Source: Nitrospira sp.
GTDB lineage: Bacteria; Nitrospirota; Nitrospiria; Nitrospirales; Nitrospiraceae
Reading direction: 5' to 3'
Assembly: GCA_018242765.1 (NCBI GenBank)
Contig: JAFEBH010000009.1
Coordinates: 358,281-422,280 of the forward strand
DNA length: 64,000 nucleotides
Both the position numbers and the translations under genes were made by a program. How positions within the stretch are numbered: position 1 is the first letter of the stretch; every line of letters starts with the position of its first letter. Below the pieces are notes generated by a model. The model saw only the letters and a program-made list of their open reading frames with translations. It searched no databases and was not told where the DNA came from. Shown in pieces: positions 8,024 through 19,397 of the stretch.

Positions 8024-8695
8024 CTATCGTTGCCGCGGCTGTCGGCGGCGGGCGTTGAGCCAGCGTGTAATGACGGTCGTCACGTTCTGTTGGACGGACT
8101 CTAGAGGAAGAGAGGCATCGAGTACAACCATACGCCGAGGTTCCTGTTTGGCTAAGGTCTGAAACCCGGCTCGTACTTTTTCGTGAAATTGTGTCGCTTC
8201 TCGATCAAGGCGATTCTGGGAGGAGCGTTGGCCACGTCGTCGCGACAGTCCGATGCGGACAGGCACGTCGAAGAGCAGAGTGAGATGCGGAACAAGTTTC
8301 CCGGTTGCCCACTTGTTCATGGTGCGCAAGGTCCGAAGGTCCAATCCCCGACCATAGCCTTGATAGGCCATGGTCGAGTCCGAGAAACGGTCACAGACGA
8401 CGATCATTCCCTGTTGGAGTGCAGGTTTGATCACATGATCGACATGTTGGCGTCTGGCCGCAAGGATGAGCCACGCCTCTGTTTCCGGGGCGATGGTTTC
8501 CGCGGAATGATCGAGGAGGAGACTACGTAATCGCTCGGCGAGAAGCGTCCCTCCCGGCTCTCGGGTATGGAGGACGTGCCGGCCTTGAGCGATGAGCCAC
8601 TCACAGAGCCTGCGGGCCTGTGTTGTTTTTCCGCTTCCTTCACCGCCTTCCAGGGTGATGAAAATACCGGATGGTTTTTGTGTGGCAGGACTCAT
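8024..8695 (-). CDS. tmk: Thymidylate kinase
   Basis: Phosphorylates dTMP to dTDP in the cytoplasm. The P-loop is GGEGSGKTTQ at residues 17-26, the dTMP-binding DRF motif is in VVCDRFSDSTMAYQGYGRG near 100, and a LID region with RRRGQRSSQNRLDRE follows. At about 223 residues it is slightly longer than usual. The ATG at 8695 is chosen because homologues begin close to the P-loop. A GTG at 8713 would add six residues. First gene of the tmk-holB-metG run, facing a divergent DUF502 gene. Confidence 0.95.
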   Translation of the reverse strand: MSPATQKPSGIFITLEGGEGSGKTTQARRLCEWLIAQGRHVLHTREPGGTLLAERLRSLLLDHSAETIAPETEAWLILAARRQHVDHVIKPALQQGMIVVCDRFSDSTMAYQGYGRGLDLRTLRTMNKWATGKLVPHLTLLFDVPVRIGLSRRRGQRSSQNRLDREATQFHEKVRAGFQTLAKQEPRRMVVLDASLPLESVQQNVTTVITRWLNARRRQPRQR

Positions 8696-8749
8696 CGATT
8701 CTTTTCTTCGCACGCGATTTTGAAAACGGATCCTAAGTCAGGATGCGGA

Positions 8750-8772
8750 GAATAGCAAGGTGGGAGCTATTC
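8750..8772. promoter_or_regulatory. Inverted repeat in the divergent tmk/DUF502 promoter region
   Basis: GAATAGC and GCTATTC form a 7-base perfect stem around a 9-base spacer, and each side is flanked further out by GGATCC (8729-8734 and about 8774-8779). It sits 55 bases from the tmk start and 125 from the DUF502 start. It could be an operator or a weak bidirectional hairpin. No clear -35/-10 pair was identified. Confidence 0.25.
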
Positions 8773-8896
8773 AGGGATCCTTCTCGTTTGTGTGCATAAC
8801 TCATTGAAATTAACAAGAAAACGCTTGCGACGTTTGTTCAGTACTCTGTAAGATGAATCACGGATTATCCTCCCATTGAGGATGGGCTGACCTTCT

Positions 8897-9562
8897 ATGC
8901 TTAAGACTGCCTTGAGACGATATTTTCTGACCGGACTCCTGCTTGTCATCCCCATTTGGGGCACGATTCTCGTGCTGAAAACCCTGTTCGTGGCACTGGA
9001 CGGTATCTTGGGCGACGCGATGGCTGAGCTGGTACCCGATCACTATATTCCCGGGCTTGGGATCGTGACGTTGGTGCTGCTGATCTTCTTGGTTGGGTTG
9101 TTTGCGGCCAACTTCATCGGACGGCAGATCGTCAGTCACTGGGAGGATTGGCTCAATCGGTTACCCCTTGTCCGTGGAATTTATTCGACCTTGAAATCGA
9201 TGATGGATATTCTCTCTTTTTCGGAGCGCGGGTCGTATCGACGTGTGGTCTTGATCCAGTTTCCCAAGAATGGTCATTATTGTTTCGCCTTCGTGACGGG
9301 CATGACGAAAGGTGAGTCGACTGCTTTGGGAGAAGATACCCTGATCCATGTCTATGTCCCGACTTCCCCCAACCCCACGTCGGGCTATTTTCTGCTCGTG
9401 CCTGAACGGGAGGTCACGTCGGTTGATATCAGTATCGAAGAGGCGATGAAGTTGATTGTATCGGGGGGGTTGTATACGCCGTCCGGCACGATGGCTTCGG
9501 CCTTGGCGGAGGCGAAGTGGAGTCGGATTAAACAGCCGGATGCTGGCGTGCCGATCGGATAA
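8897..9562 (+). CDS. DUF502 family inner-membrane protein
   Basis: 221 residues. The N-terminal half has two long hydrophobic helices (about 10-35, YFLTGLLLVIPIWGTILVL, and about 52-75, IVTLVLLIFLVGLFAANFI). They are followed by a conserved soluble part with the family signatures LPLVRGIYSTLKSMMD and YVPTSPNPTSGYFLLVP (about 155-171). DUF502 proteins are widespread membrane proteins without an agreed function; some are reported as envelope or trafficking related. A basic region precedes the first helix. It stands between divergent tmk and co-directional glmU (57 bases away), so it may share the glmU transcript. Confidence 0.9.
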   Translation: MLKTALRRYFLTGLLLVIPIWGTILVLKTLFVALDGILGDAMAELVPDHYIPGLGIVTLVLLIFLVGLFAANFIGRQIVSHWEDWLNRLPLVRGIYSTLKSMMDILSFSERGSYRRVVLIQFPKNGHYCFAFVTGMTKGESTALGEDTLIHVYVPTSPNPTSGYFLLVPEREVTSVDISIEEAMKLIVSGGLYTPSGTMASALAEAKWSRIKQPDAGVPIG

Positions 9563-9619
9563 ACCAAGTTTCTCTATGGTTCCTTTGAGAAACGCTCATC
9601 TTCAGGAGTAGTCAGCGCA

Positions 9620-11215
9620 ATGACGTCAATGACTGATCAACAGGCAAAGGATTCACCTATTTCAGGCCTTGGAGTGATCGTGATGGCGGCTGGGTTGGGC
9701 AAGCGGATGAAGTCCAACCACGTCAAGGTGTTGCATCAGGTCGCGGGGCAGCCGATGGTGTTGTACGCAGTCGACATAGCGCTTCGAGTGGGAGATCACC
9801 GCATTGCGGTCGTCGTTGGCCATCAAGCGGAGAAGGTTCGGCAGGTCATTGAAGCGGGGATCCGTGGCAAACCGGGAGCGCAGGCGGTGAGTATCGTCGA
9901 GCAGGTGCAACAGCTTGGCACCGGCCATGCCGTCATGCAAAGCCGTTCCGTATTTTCTCATGATGGTGAGGCGGATCCGACACACTATCTGATTCTGAAC
10001 GGGGATACGCCCTTGCTGCAGGAATCCACCGTGTGTGAGCTCTTGACCGCTCATCAGCGAGAAGGGGCAACCGTCACCATTCTGACGGCGATCCTGGATG
10101 ATCCCAGTGGTTATGGGCGGGTGATCCGTCGTGAAGCGAGTCAGGGGGATCAGGCGCATTCGTCATCGGAGGTGTTGAAGATCATCGAAGATCGCGACGC
10201 CACTCCGGCAGAGCGTACCTGCAGGGAAATCAACGTGGGGACATATGTGGTGTCTGGAACGTTTCTTTTTGAGGCGCTCGATAAGCTGGAACCAGACAAT
10301 GCGCAAGGTGAATACTACCTGACGGATATCGTGCGAATGGCGGTTGCGCAAGGACAGCGCGTGGCTGCCGTGATTCTTCAGCGGCCTGATGAGGGGTTAG
10401 GGGTCAACACCAGGCAGCAGCTGGCGGCGGCAGAACAAGTCGTCCGGCAGCAGATTCGTGAACGCTGGCTTGATGCCGGCGTGACGATGCGAGATCCAGG
10501 CTCAGTGTGGATCGATGCAGGGGTCACGATCGGCAAGGATACGGTTCTTTATCCCCATGTCGTGCTTGAAGGGAACACGGTGATTGGTGAGGAGACCACG
10601 ATCCGTTCAGGGGTTCGGATCACCGATTGCGTGATCGGCAATCAGGTTGAGGTGTTAGACTCTTGCGTCCTCAGTCAGTCACGTATTGATGATGATGCAC
10701 ATGTGGGACCGTTCGTCCATCTTCGTCCTGGTGTCGTAGTGAGGCGACGAGCGAAGGTCGGAAATTTTGTCGAAATGAAGAAGACTGAGCTGGGCGAAGG
10801 GTCCAAAGCCAATCATCTCAGTTATTTGGGGGATGCCACGATTGCAGAAGGAGTGAATATTGGTGCCGGTACGATCACGTGTAACTATGACGGTGTGAAA
10901 AAGCATCACACGGTGATCGGGAAGAATGTGTTTCTAGGGAGCGATACCCAGCTTGTTGCGCCGGTGACGATCGGAGCGGGAGCAGTGATTGCCGCAGGGA
11001 CGACCGTGACGCAGAATGTGCCGGCTGATTCATTAGCGATTGCCCGGGTTCCCCAGGCCAATCGGATTGGATGGGTGGCCAAACGACGCGCCTTGGTGGC
11101 AAGAGCTGCACCCAAGGTAATTTCAGTTAAGGCTCCTGGTAAGCGTGCGACGGTAGAACGACTGAAGACTTCGGCACAATCGAAGAAAAAGCCTGGACGG
11201 TCGTCAAAGGGCTGA
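9620..11215 (+). CDS. glmU: Bifunctional GlmU: GlcN-1-P acetyltransferase / GlcNAc-1-P uridylyltransferase
   Basis: Makes UDP-GlcNAc, precursor of peptidoglycan and lipid A. The N-terminal pyrophosphorylase domain (about residues 18-250) has the GLGKRMKS nucleotide loop and LNGDTPLL metal site. The C-terminal left-handed beta-helix (about 275-480) has hexapeptide repeats and NFVEMKKTELGEGSKANHLS, the acetyl-CoA/trimer region. At 531 residues it is longer than the usual 450-460. The excess is a C-terminal basic tail (VKAPGKRATVERLKTS onward), which is unusual. ATG 9629 is an alternative start. glmS follows 56 bases later, giving consecutive steps of one pathway. Confidence 0.96.
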   Translation: MTSMTDQQAKDSPISGLGVIVMAAGLGKRMKSNHVKVLHQVAGQPMVLYAVDIALRVGDHRIAVVVGHQAEKVRQVIEAGIRGKPGAQAVSIVEQVQQLGTGHAVMQSRSVFSHDGEADPTHYLILNGDTPLLQESTVCELLTAHQREGATVTILTAILDDPSGYGRVIRREASQGDQAHSSSEVLKIIEDRDATPAERTCREINVGTYVVSGTFLFEALDKLEPDNAQGEYYLTDIVRMAVAQGQRVAAVILQRPDEGLGVNTRQQLAAAEQVVRQQIRERWLDAGVTMRDPGSVWIDAGVTIGKDTVLYPHVVLEGNTVIGEETTIRSGVRITDCVIGNQVEVLDSCVLSQSRIDDDAHVGPFVHLRPGVVVRRRAKVGNFVEMKKTELGEGSKANHLSYLGDATIAEGVNIGAGTITCNYDGVKKHHTVIGKNVFLGSDTQLVAPVTIGAGAVIAAGTTVTQNVPADSLAIARVPQANRIGWVAKRRALVARAAPKVISVKAPGKRATVERLKTSAQSKKKPGRSSKG

Positions 11216-11271
11216 TCGCGGACCGATAACGTCGCGTAGTTGTCTGCCAACCATCAAGATGGGGTATTGCC

Positions 11272-13101
11272 ATGTGTGGAATTATTGGATATGTCGGCAA
11301 CCAGGAAGCGGTGCCGATTCTTATTGGAGGATTGTCCAAGTTGGAGTATCGCGGCTACGATTCATCGGGTGTGGCCGTTTTGCAGGGAGAGAAAATTGCC
11401 GTCAAGCGGAGTGTGGGCAAACTGGTGAATCTTCAGAATGCTCTCAACACCAATGGGCTCACGGGAACGGTGGGAATCGGCCATACTCGATGGGCGACGC
11501 ATGGCAAGCCTTCGGAACAGAATGCCCATCCGCACCGATCCAAAGGGTGCGTGTTGGTGCACAACGGAATTATCGAAAATTATCAGCAGCTGAAACAGCA
11601 GCTCGAGAAGGACGGCTATAAGTTTGTATCGGAAACCGATACGGAGGTCGTCGCGCATTTGATTGATAAGTATCTTCAAAAAGGAAACAAGCTGGCTGAT
11701 GCTGTGCGCTTGGCGACAAAGGACGTGAAAGGGAGTTATGCGTTGGCTGTGATGTCGGAGCGGGAACCGGGGACGTTGATTGCTGCGCGGTCAGGCTGTC
11801 CGCTGGTCGTCGGTCGGACAGCACATGCATCCTATATTGCCTCCGATGTCATGGCTATGCTGGCGCATACGCGGGAAGTGACCTATCTCGAAGAAGGGGA
11901 TGTGGCTGTCGTCACTCAAGACGATGTGCAACTGACCGATTCCGATGGTCAGGCCGTGTCGCGAAAGGCGTCGAAGATCACATGGGATGCCTCAGCCGCG
12001 GAGAAGAGTGGTTACCCGCACTTTATGCTGAAAGAGATTCATGAACAGCCGCAGACCATTCTGGATACCATGCGAGGGCGGTATTCCTATGAGACGGGAG
12101 AGGCGGATCTCCCTGACATTGGGCTGACACCGAAAGAATTCGCGTCTTTGGAGCGGATCTGGATCGTGGCTTGTGGGACGTCCTGGCATGCCGGTCAGGT
12201 CGGAAAGTATCTCTTTGAGGAAATGGTTCGGACACCGGTTCAAGTAGATATTGGCAGCGAGTTTCGCTATCGTGATCCGCTTGTCGGCAAGAAGGATTTG
12301 TTTATTACGATCTCCCAATCCGGTGAGACGGCGGATACGCTTGCCGCAGCACGAGAGGCCAAGGCCAAGGGAGCGCGTGTCGTTTCCATTGTGAACGTGA
12401 TCGGCAGCACGTTGGCCCGTGAGTCGGATGGAGTCCTGTATACCCATTGTGGGCCGGAGATCGGCGTGGCCTCGACGAAGGCGTTCACGGCGCAGCTCAC
12501 GGCGCTCTATCTCCTGGCCTTGCATTTCGCGCGAGTTCGTAATGTGATGAAGGTGGCGGATGGTCAAGCCTGGCTTGATCGGCTCGTGCGGTTGCCTGCC
12601 CTGGTCGAGAGTGTGCTGCAGAGAGAAGCCGAAATCGTGGCGATCGCCAAGCGCTACTACAAGAAACGGAATTTTCTGTTCTTGGGCCGCGGAATCAATT
12701 ACCCGATTGCGCTGGAAGGTTCATTGAAACTCAAAGAAATTTCCTACATCCATGCAGAGGGCTATGCGGCTGGTGAGATGAAGCACGGTCCGATCGCATT
12801 GATCGATAAGGATATGCCGGTCGTGGTGTTGGCGCCTCGAGATCGACTGTATGACAAGACGGTCAGTAATCTCATGGAGGTCAAAGCGCGACATGCCCCC
12901 GTGATTGCCTTCGTGGCTGAAGGAGAACGAGAACTCGGGAAGATCGCGGATGCCGTCTTCACGGTACCGGACACCCATTCGCTCATCTCACCAATGCTCT
13001 TTACTATCCCGCTGCAGCTGCTGGCGTATCATATTGCGGTGTTGCGGGGGGCAGATGTGGATCAGCCGAGGAATCTGGCGAAAAGTGTGACGGTGGAATG
13101 A
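11272..13101 (+). CDS. glmS: Glutamine-fructose-6-phosphate aminotransferase
   Basis: First enzyme of hexosamine synthesis, converting fructose-6-P plus glutamine to glucosamine-6-P. The class II amidotransferase domain begins with the catalytic Cys (MCGIIGYVG) and contains THGKPSEQNAHPH. Two SIS sugar-isomerase domains follow (ISQSGETADTLAA near 345, GRGINYPIALEGSLKLKE near 475), and the C-terminus ends DQPRNLAKSVTVE as in the family. Full length at 609 residues. No glmS ribozyme fits in the 56-base gap upstream. A long imperfect hairpin overlaps its stop codon. Confidence 0.97.
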   Translation: MCGIIGYVGNQEAVPILIGGLSKLEYRGYDSSGVAVLQGEKIAVKRSVGKLVNLQNALNTNGLTGTVGIGHTRWATHGKPSEQNAHPHRSKGCVLVHNGIIENYQQLKQQLEKDGYKFVSETDTEVVAHLIDKYLQKGNKLADAVRLATKDVKGSYALAVMSEREPGTLIAARSGCPLVVGRTAHASYIASDVMAMLAHTREVTYLEEGDVAVVTQDDVQLTDSDGQAVSRKASKITWDASAAEKSGYPHFMLKEIHEQPQTILDTMRGRYSYETGEADLPDIGLTPKEFASLERIWIVACGTSWHAGQVGKYLFEEMVRTPVQVDIGSEFRYRDPLVGKKDLFITISQSGETADTLAAAREAKAKGARVVSIVNVIGSTLARESDGVLYTHCGPEIGVASTKAFTAQLTALYLLALHFARVRNVMKVADGQAWLDRLVRLPALVESVLQREAEIVAIAKRYYKKRNFLFLGRGINYPIALEGSLKLKEISYIHAEGYAAGEMKHGPIALIDKDMPVVVLAPRDRLYDKTVSNLMEVKARHAPVIAFVAEGERELGKIADAVFTVPDTHSLISPMLFTIPLQLLAYHIAVLRGADVDQPRNLAKSVTVE

Positions 13102-13194
13102 GGTGTGAAGGCAGGTCCCTCTGCTCGTTCAACGCGCGGCCTCAGAAGGCCCTCGTTGAATGCGCGCAATAAGGGACCGTACCTTCACGCCTCA
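13099..13194. terminator. Long imperfect hairpin between glmS and gatC
   Basis: Nested complementary blocks: 13099-13111 with 13182-13194 (one G-U), 13114-13120 (GGTCCCT) with 13172-13178 (AGGGACC), 13127-13134 with 13154-13161, and a GGCC/GGCC core at 13138-13141/13148-13151 closed by TCAGAA. The outer arm includes the glmS stop. No T-run follows, so it is not a classical terminator. It may protect or process the 3' end or attenuate entry into gatC. Confidence 0.5.
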
Positions 13195-13214
13195 TAGGGG
13201 AAAGGGAGAGAAGA

Positions 13215-13508
13215 GTGGAGATCACGCAGCAGGATGTGGAAAAGGTAGCACAATTGGCACGATTGGCGCTGACGGCTTCGGAGAAGGAGACCTTTGCGAA
13301 GCAGTTGAGCCAAATCCTTTCCCATGTTGATCAGCTCAAGCAATATGACACGACCGGGGTTGAGCCGACCGCAACGGTGATGGGGCAAGTAAACATATTT
13401 CGAGAGGATAGTGTACGCCCATCGCTTGCTGCAGAGAAAGCATTGGCCAATGCGCCGGAGCGTGAATCAGATGGATTTGTAGTTCCTAAAATTATAGAGG
13501 AGCGTTAA
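13215..13508 (+). CDS. gatC: Asp/Glu-tRNA amidotransferase subunit C
   Basis: Small 97-residue subunit that clamps GatA to GatB in the complex converting misacylated Glu-tRNA-Gln or Asp-tRNA-Asn to the correct amide. The family pattern is clear: VEKVAQLARLALTASEKE at the N-terminus, a central ILSHVDQLKQYDTTGVEPT and the C-terminal RESDGFVVPKIIE. The start is a GTG at 13215 preceded by GGAAAGGGAGAGAAGA. panD lies between it and gatA, so gatC, panD and gatA probably form one transcript. Confidence 0.95.
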   Translation: MEITQQDVEKVAQLARLALTASEKETFAKQLSQILSHVDQLKQYDTTGVEPTATVMGQVNIFREDSVRPSLAAEKALANAPERESDGFVVPKIIEER

Positions 13509-13578
13509 CCGTCAATGACGGCCTCATCGCTGGCTATTCTGCAATGAGGCATGCGAGCGGCGGAAAACGAGGCAATAC

Positions 13579-13935
13579 ATGTTTCGACAAATGTTACGTT
13601 CAAAGATTCATCGTGCGACGGTGACGGGAGCCCATCTCGAGTATGAGGGGAGTTTGACGATCGACCAAGACTTGCTGGAGGCAGCGGGGATTCTCCCGTA
13701 TGAGGCCATCGTCTGCTCGAATCTGAATAATGGGGAACGATTCATGACGTACGCCATCAATGGTGTGCGTGGGAGGGGTGAAATCATTTTAAACGGCCCT
13801 ACGGCTAGGAAAGCAGCAGTGGGGGACCAGATCATCATCTTTTGTTACGAGTATTATGGTGAAGAAGAAATCAGGAAACACGTGCCCAAGATCGTGCGCG
13901 TGAATGAAAAAAATCGAATTGTGACGGTCAGCTAA
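13579..13935 (+). CDS. panD: Aspartate 1-decarboxylase
   Basis: Makes beta-alanine for pantothenate and CoA. It is a pyruvoyl enzyme that self-cleaves between Gly24 and Ser25, both present (EYEGSLTID). Lys9 (SKIHRATVT) and Tyr58-region residues match the family, and the length of 118 residues is typical of the proenzyme. It lies between gatC (70 bases upstream) and gatA (75 bases downstream) on the same strand. That insertion into the gat genes has no obvious functional logic but may be lineage specific. Confidence 0.95.
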   Translation: MFRQMLRSKIHRATVTGAHLEYEGSLTIDQDLLEAAGILPYEAIVCSNLNNGERFMTYAINGVRGRGEIILNGPTARKAAVGDQIIIFCYEYYGEEEIRKHVPKIVRVNEKNRIVTVS

Positions 13936-14010
13936 CCGACCGAGTGCCGGCTGATGGATGTATGCCGATGTCGGGGTATTGTGTGAGCGCCCGTTGGTCA
14001 TGAGTATGTC

Positions 14011-15477
14011 ATGTCTCTTCAAAAACTAAGCCTCGTCGAGCTTCAGAAGAAATTCACGGCAGGGGAAGTGACTGCCGCAGAGATCGTGGCCGCCTATTTT
14101 CTCAGGATCAGTCAGGTAGAGCCGAAGGTGAAGGCCTTCGTCACTCAGACAAAAGATGCCGCGTATCGGCAGGCGGAGGAGTTGGATCGGAAGCTCAAAG
14201 GGTGGAGAAAGACCCATCCGCTGACCGGCATGCCGCTTGCCGTCAAGGATAACATCTGTACGGACGGTGTCCCCACCACCTGCAGCTCTCGAATGTTGCA
14301 GAACTTTGTTCCGCCATACGACGCGACGGTTGTTTCGAGGCTGCGTTCGCAGGAGTACATCCTGGTGGGTAAGACCAATCTGGATGAATTTGCGATGGGG
14401 TCATCGACGGAGAATTCCGCATTTGGCCCCAGCCGAAATCCTTGGAATCTTCACTGTGTGCCGGGTGGATCGAGTGGGGGATCGGCAGCGGCGGTGGCTG
14501 CGGAAGAATGTGCGGCAGCACTTGGATCCGATACCGGAGGGTCGATCAGGCAGCCGGCTGCTTTCTGTGGCGTGGTGGGGGTAAAACCTACGTATGGACG
14601 TGTGTCGCGATACGGTCTTGTGGCGTTTGCCTCGTCGCTTGATCAGATCGGGCCGATTGCACGCACGGTGTCGGATGCAGCATTTCTCTTACAAGCCATT
14701 GCCGGTCACGATCCGATGGATTCCACATCGGTTGATCGCCCCGTGCCGGACTACATGAAGGCGTTGCAGAAGCGTGATCTCAAACATGTGCGAGTTGGTG
14801 TGCCGGTTGAGTTTTTTGCTGAAGGACTCGACTCAGAGGTCGAGCGGGCAGTCCGAGCCGCCATCGAGGAGTTGAAGCATCTCGGCGCGGAAGTGAAGGA
14901 GATTCGTCTACCAAGGACCGATGCTGCGGTGGCGGTCTATTACGTGCTTGCGACGGCAGAGGCCAGCTCAAATCTTGCCCGGTTCGACGGCGTGAAGTTC
15001 GGTTTCCGTGCCAAGGAGACGAAAGACCTGCTCGAACTGTATATGAAAACGAGGCAGGAGGGGTTCGGGCCGGAAGTCAAACGTCGAATTATGCTCGGTA
15101 CCTATGTCCTGAGTGCGGGATACTACGACGCGTACTACGGGAAGGCGCAGGCCGTGCGCACATTGGTCTGTCAGGATTTCGACGCCGCATTCAAGGAGGT
15201 GGATCTCATCGTCACTCCGGCGACGCCGACCCCGGCCTTCACGCTGGGCGAAAAAAGCGAAGACCCCTTGCAAATGTATCTGTCCGATATTTTCACGATT
15301 TCGGTGAATCTGGCAGGGCTGCCAGCGATCGCACTACCCTGTGGGTTCAGCAAGGTTGGGCTTCCGATTGGGCTCCAACTGATTGGCCGGGCCTTTGAAG
15401 AAGACACGATGCTTCGAGTCGCGCATGCCTATGAGCAATCCACCGCATGGTATCGCCAGAAGCCGAACATCCGGTAG
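14011..15477 (+). CDS. gatA: Asp/Glu-tRNA amidotransferase subunit A
   Basis: Glutaminase subunit of GatCAB, releasing ammonia from glutamine for GatB. The amidase-signature catalytic triad is visible: Lys in [11 protein letters not shown] (about 79), the cis-Ser in [11 protein letters not shown] (about 154), and the nucleophilic Ser in [12 protein letters not shown] (about 178). The 488-residue length is standard. Together with gatC and gatB in this window it shows that this organism charges Gln- and/or Asn-tRNA indirectly. Confidence 0.97.
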   Translation: MSLQKLSLVELQKKFTAGEVTAAEIVAAYFLRISQVEPKVKAFVTQTKDAAYRQAEELDRKLKGWRKTHPLTGMPLAVKDNICTDGVPTTCSSRMLQNFVPPYDATVVSRLRSQEYILVGKTNLDEFAMGSSTENSAFGPSRNPWNLHCVPGGSSGGSAAAVAAEECAAALGSDTGGSIRQPAAFCGVVGVKPTYGRVSRYGLVAFASSLDQIGPIARTVSDAAFLLQAIAGHDPMDSTSVDRPVPDYMKALQKRDLKHVRVGVPVEFFAEGLDSEVERAVRAAIEELKHLGAEVKEIRLPRTDAAVAVYYVLATAEASSNLARFDGVKFGFRAKETKDLLELYMKTRQEGFGPEVKRRIMLGTYVLSAGYYDAYYGKAQAVRTLVCQDFDAAFKEVDLIVTPATPTPAFTLGEKSEDPLQMYLSDIFTISVNLAGLPAIALPCGFSKVGLPIGLQLIGRAFEEDTMLRVAHAYEQSTAWYRQKPNIR

Positions 15478-15549
15478 GGTTCAGACGATAAACAGAAACG
15501 GAGTTGCGAGCGATCTGCGTGGGGCGATTGACCGGGAGGGTAGTCAACT

Positions 15550-15957
15550 ATGACAATCGTTGAAATCGCGGCACTCCTTGTCGCCGTGGCGTTCGCAGTG
15601 TTGGTCGGATGTCTCGTGCCCGTCTTGTTGCAAGTGCGCAAAACGGTCGTGGAATCTGAACAGCTGTTGTCCAAGATGAATACGGAAGTACCGGCTCTCG
15701 TGGCTGAATTGCGAGCGATGAGCCAAAACCTGAACGATGTGACCAGTCAGGCACGCGAGGGGGTCGAGCATGCGTCGGTCTTGCTGCACGCCGTGGGCGA
15801 GGTCGGTGAATCGGTACGGCAAGTACACCATGTCGTCTGTGGGTCAGGAGGGACGCTGTTGAGCAACGTGGCAAGTATGGTTGCCGGAGTCAAGGCCGCA
15901 ACCCACGTGGTACGAGAACGCATGAAGCATGAGGGAGGGACACACAATGGGGGATGA
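15550..15957 (+). CDS. DUF948-like membrane-anchored protein
   Basis: 135 residues: one N-terminal membrane helix (IVEIAALLVAVAFAVLVGCL), then an extended coiled-coil-like stretch (VRKTVVESEQLLSKMN, LRAMSQNLNDVTSQARE) and a second weakly hydrophobic segment near residues 98-112. DUF948 proteins are small general-stress or envelope proteins of unknown biochemistry. The 3' end overlaps the following YtxH-type gene by 11 bases. Pairs of DUF948 and YtxH genes are commonly adjacent, which supports both calls. Confidence 0.8.
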   Translation: MTIVEIAALLVAVAFAVLVGCLVPVLLQVRKTVVESEQLLSKMNTEVPALVAELRAMSQNLNDVTSQAREGVEHASVLLHAVGEVGESVRQVHHVVCGSGGTLLSNVASMVAGVKAATHVVRERMKHEGGTHNGG

Positions 15958-16266
15958 ACGAGGTGCTTCCACAGCGGTATTGTTAGCGTTTCTCGGCGGT
16001 GCGGCCATGGGGGCAGTGATGGGGTTGTTGTTGGCGCCGCAAGCGGGCAGTGAGTCGCGTGACCGACTTCGAGGCTATGCCCGTCGTGCGGAAACCGATT
16101 TGCGAGATCTCGCTGGGCGAGCCGGTGAGGCGTTTGAAGAGGCTGTCGATCAGGGCAGGGAGTTCGTCGAGTCGAAGCGGTCGGTGCTCCAGGAAGCTTT
16201 CGATGCCGGTCGTGAGGCGATGAAACGTGAGCGAGGGCGTATCCAAGATGAGGGGGCGGAGCGAGG

Positions 16267-16270
<4 letters not shown>
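15947..16270 (+). CDS. YtxH-like membrane protein
   Basis: From ATG 15947 it has 107 residues. A short glycine/alanine-rich membrane segment ([20 protein letters not shown]) runs straight into [19 protein letters not shown], the YtxH family hallmark (LLAPxxGxExR). A long charged amphipathic helix follows that could form coiled coils. YtxH proteins are small stress-associated envelope proteins without a known reaction. The stop overlaps the gatB ATG (ATGA), so it is translationally coupled to gatB. Confidence 0.82.
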
Positions 16271-19004
<2,734 letters not shown>

Positions 19005-19037
19005 TCGGTTTTGCAACCTTGGAACGGATTCGCTCAT

Positions 19038-19397
19038 ATGGTGATCAAACAAAATCGTGGCCGGGATTGGTTGGAATGGCAGCGACGTCTGTTCGCCCTT
19101 GTTCAGGTAGGTGGAGTGATCGGGGTTCTTTGGTTGGGGGTCGCGTTGTTTTATGGAGAGATGGGGCTCTCTCGGTATCTCTCCATGCGAGATTATGCCA
19201 AGAATTTGGAGCAAGAGCTGTCGGGGTTACGCAATGAAAATGTCACCTTGCAGCAAGATATTCTGCGTCTCCAGCATGATCCGACCAAGATCGAACAATT
19301 GGCTCGTGAGCAGTTAGGCTATGTGCGGAAAGGGGAGACGGTATATCAATTCATCCCAGGTTCGGAGAAACAACGGGAGCCAGCCTCAAAGCCATGA
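19038..19397 (+). CDS. ftsB: FtsB/DivIC-like cell-division protein
   Basis: From ATG 19038 it has 119 residues: a short basic cytoplasmic head, one membrane helix (VGGVIGVLWLGVALFYG) and a coiled coil with leucine/asparagine heptads (LEQELSGLRNENVTLQQDI, LRLQHDPTKIEQLAREQLGYVRKGE). That layout is the septum-formation-initiator fold, which bridges FtsL and FtsQ during division. A TTG at 19011 would add nine residues. It directly follows eno, as ftsB does in many proteobacteria, and its stop overlaps the era ATG (ATGA). Confidence 0.85.
   Translation: MVIKQNRGRDWLEWQRRLFALVQVGGVIGVLWLGVALFYGEMGLSRYLSMRDYAKNLEQELSGLRNENVTLQQDILRLQHDPTKIEQLAREQLGYVRKGETVYQFIPGSEKQREPASKP

Noticed and set aside
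11216..11271. glmS ribozyme
   Set aside because: Only 56 bases separate glmU and glmS, far too few for the ribozyme, and no core motif is present.
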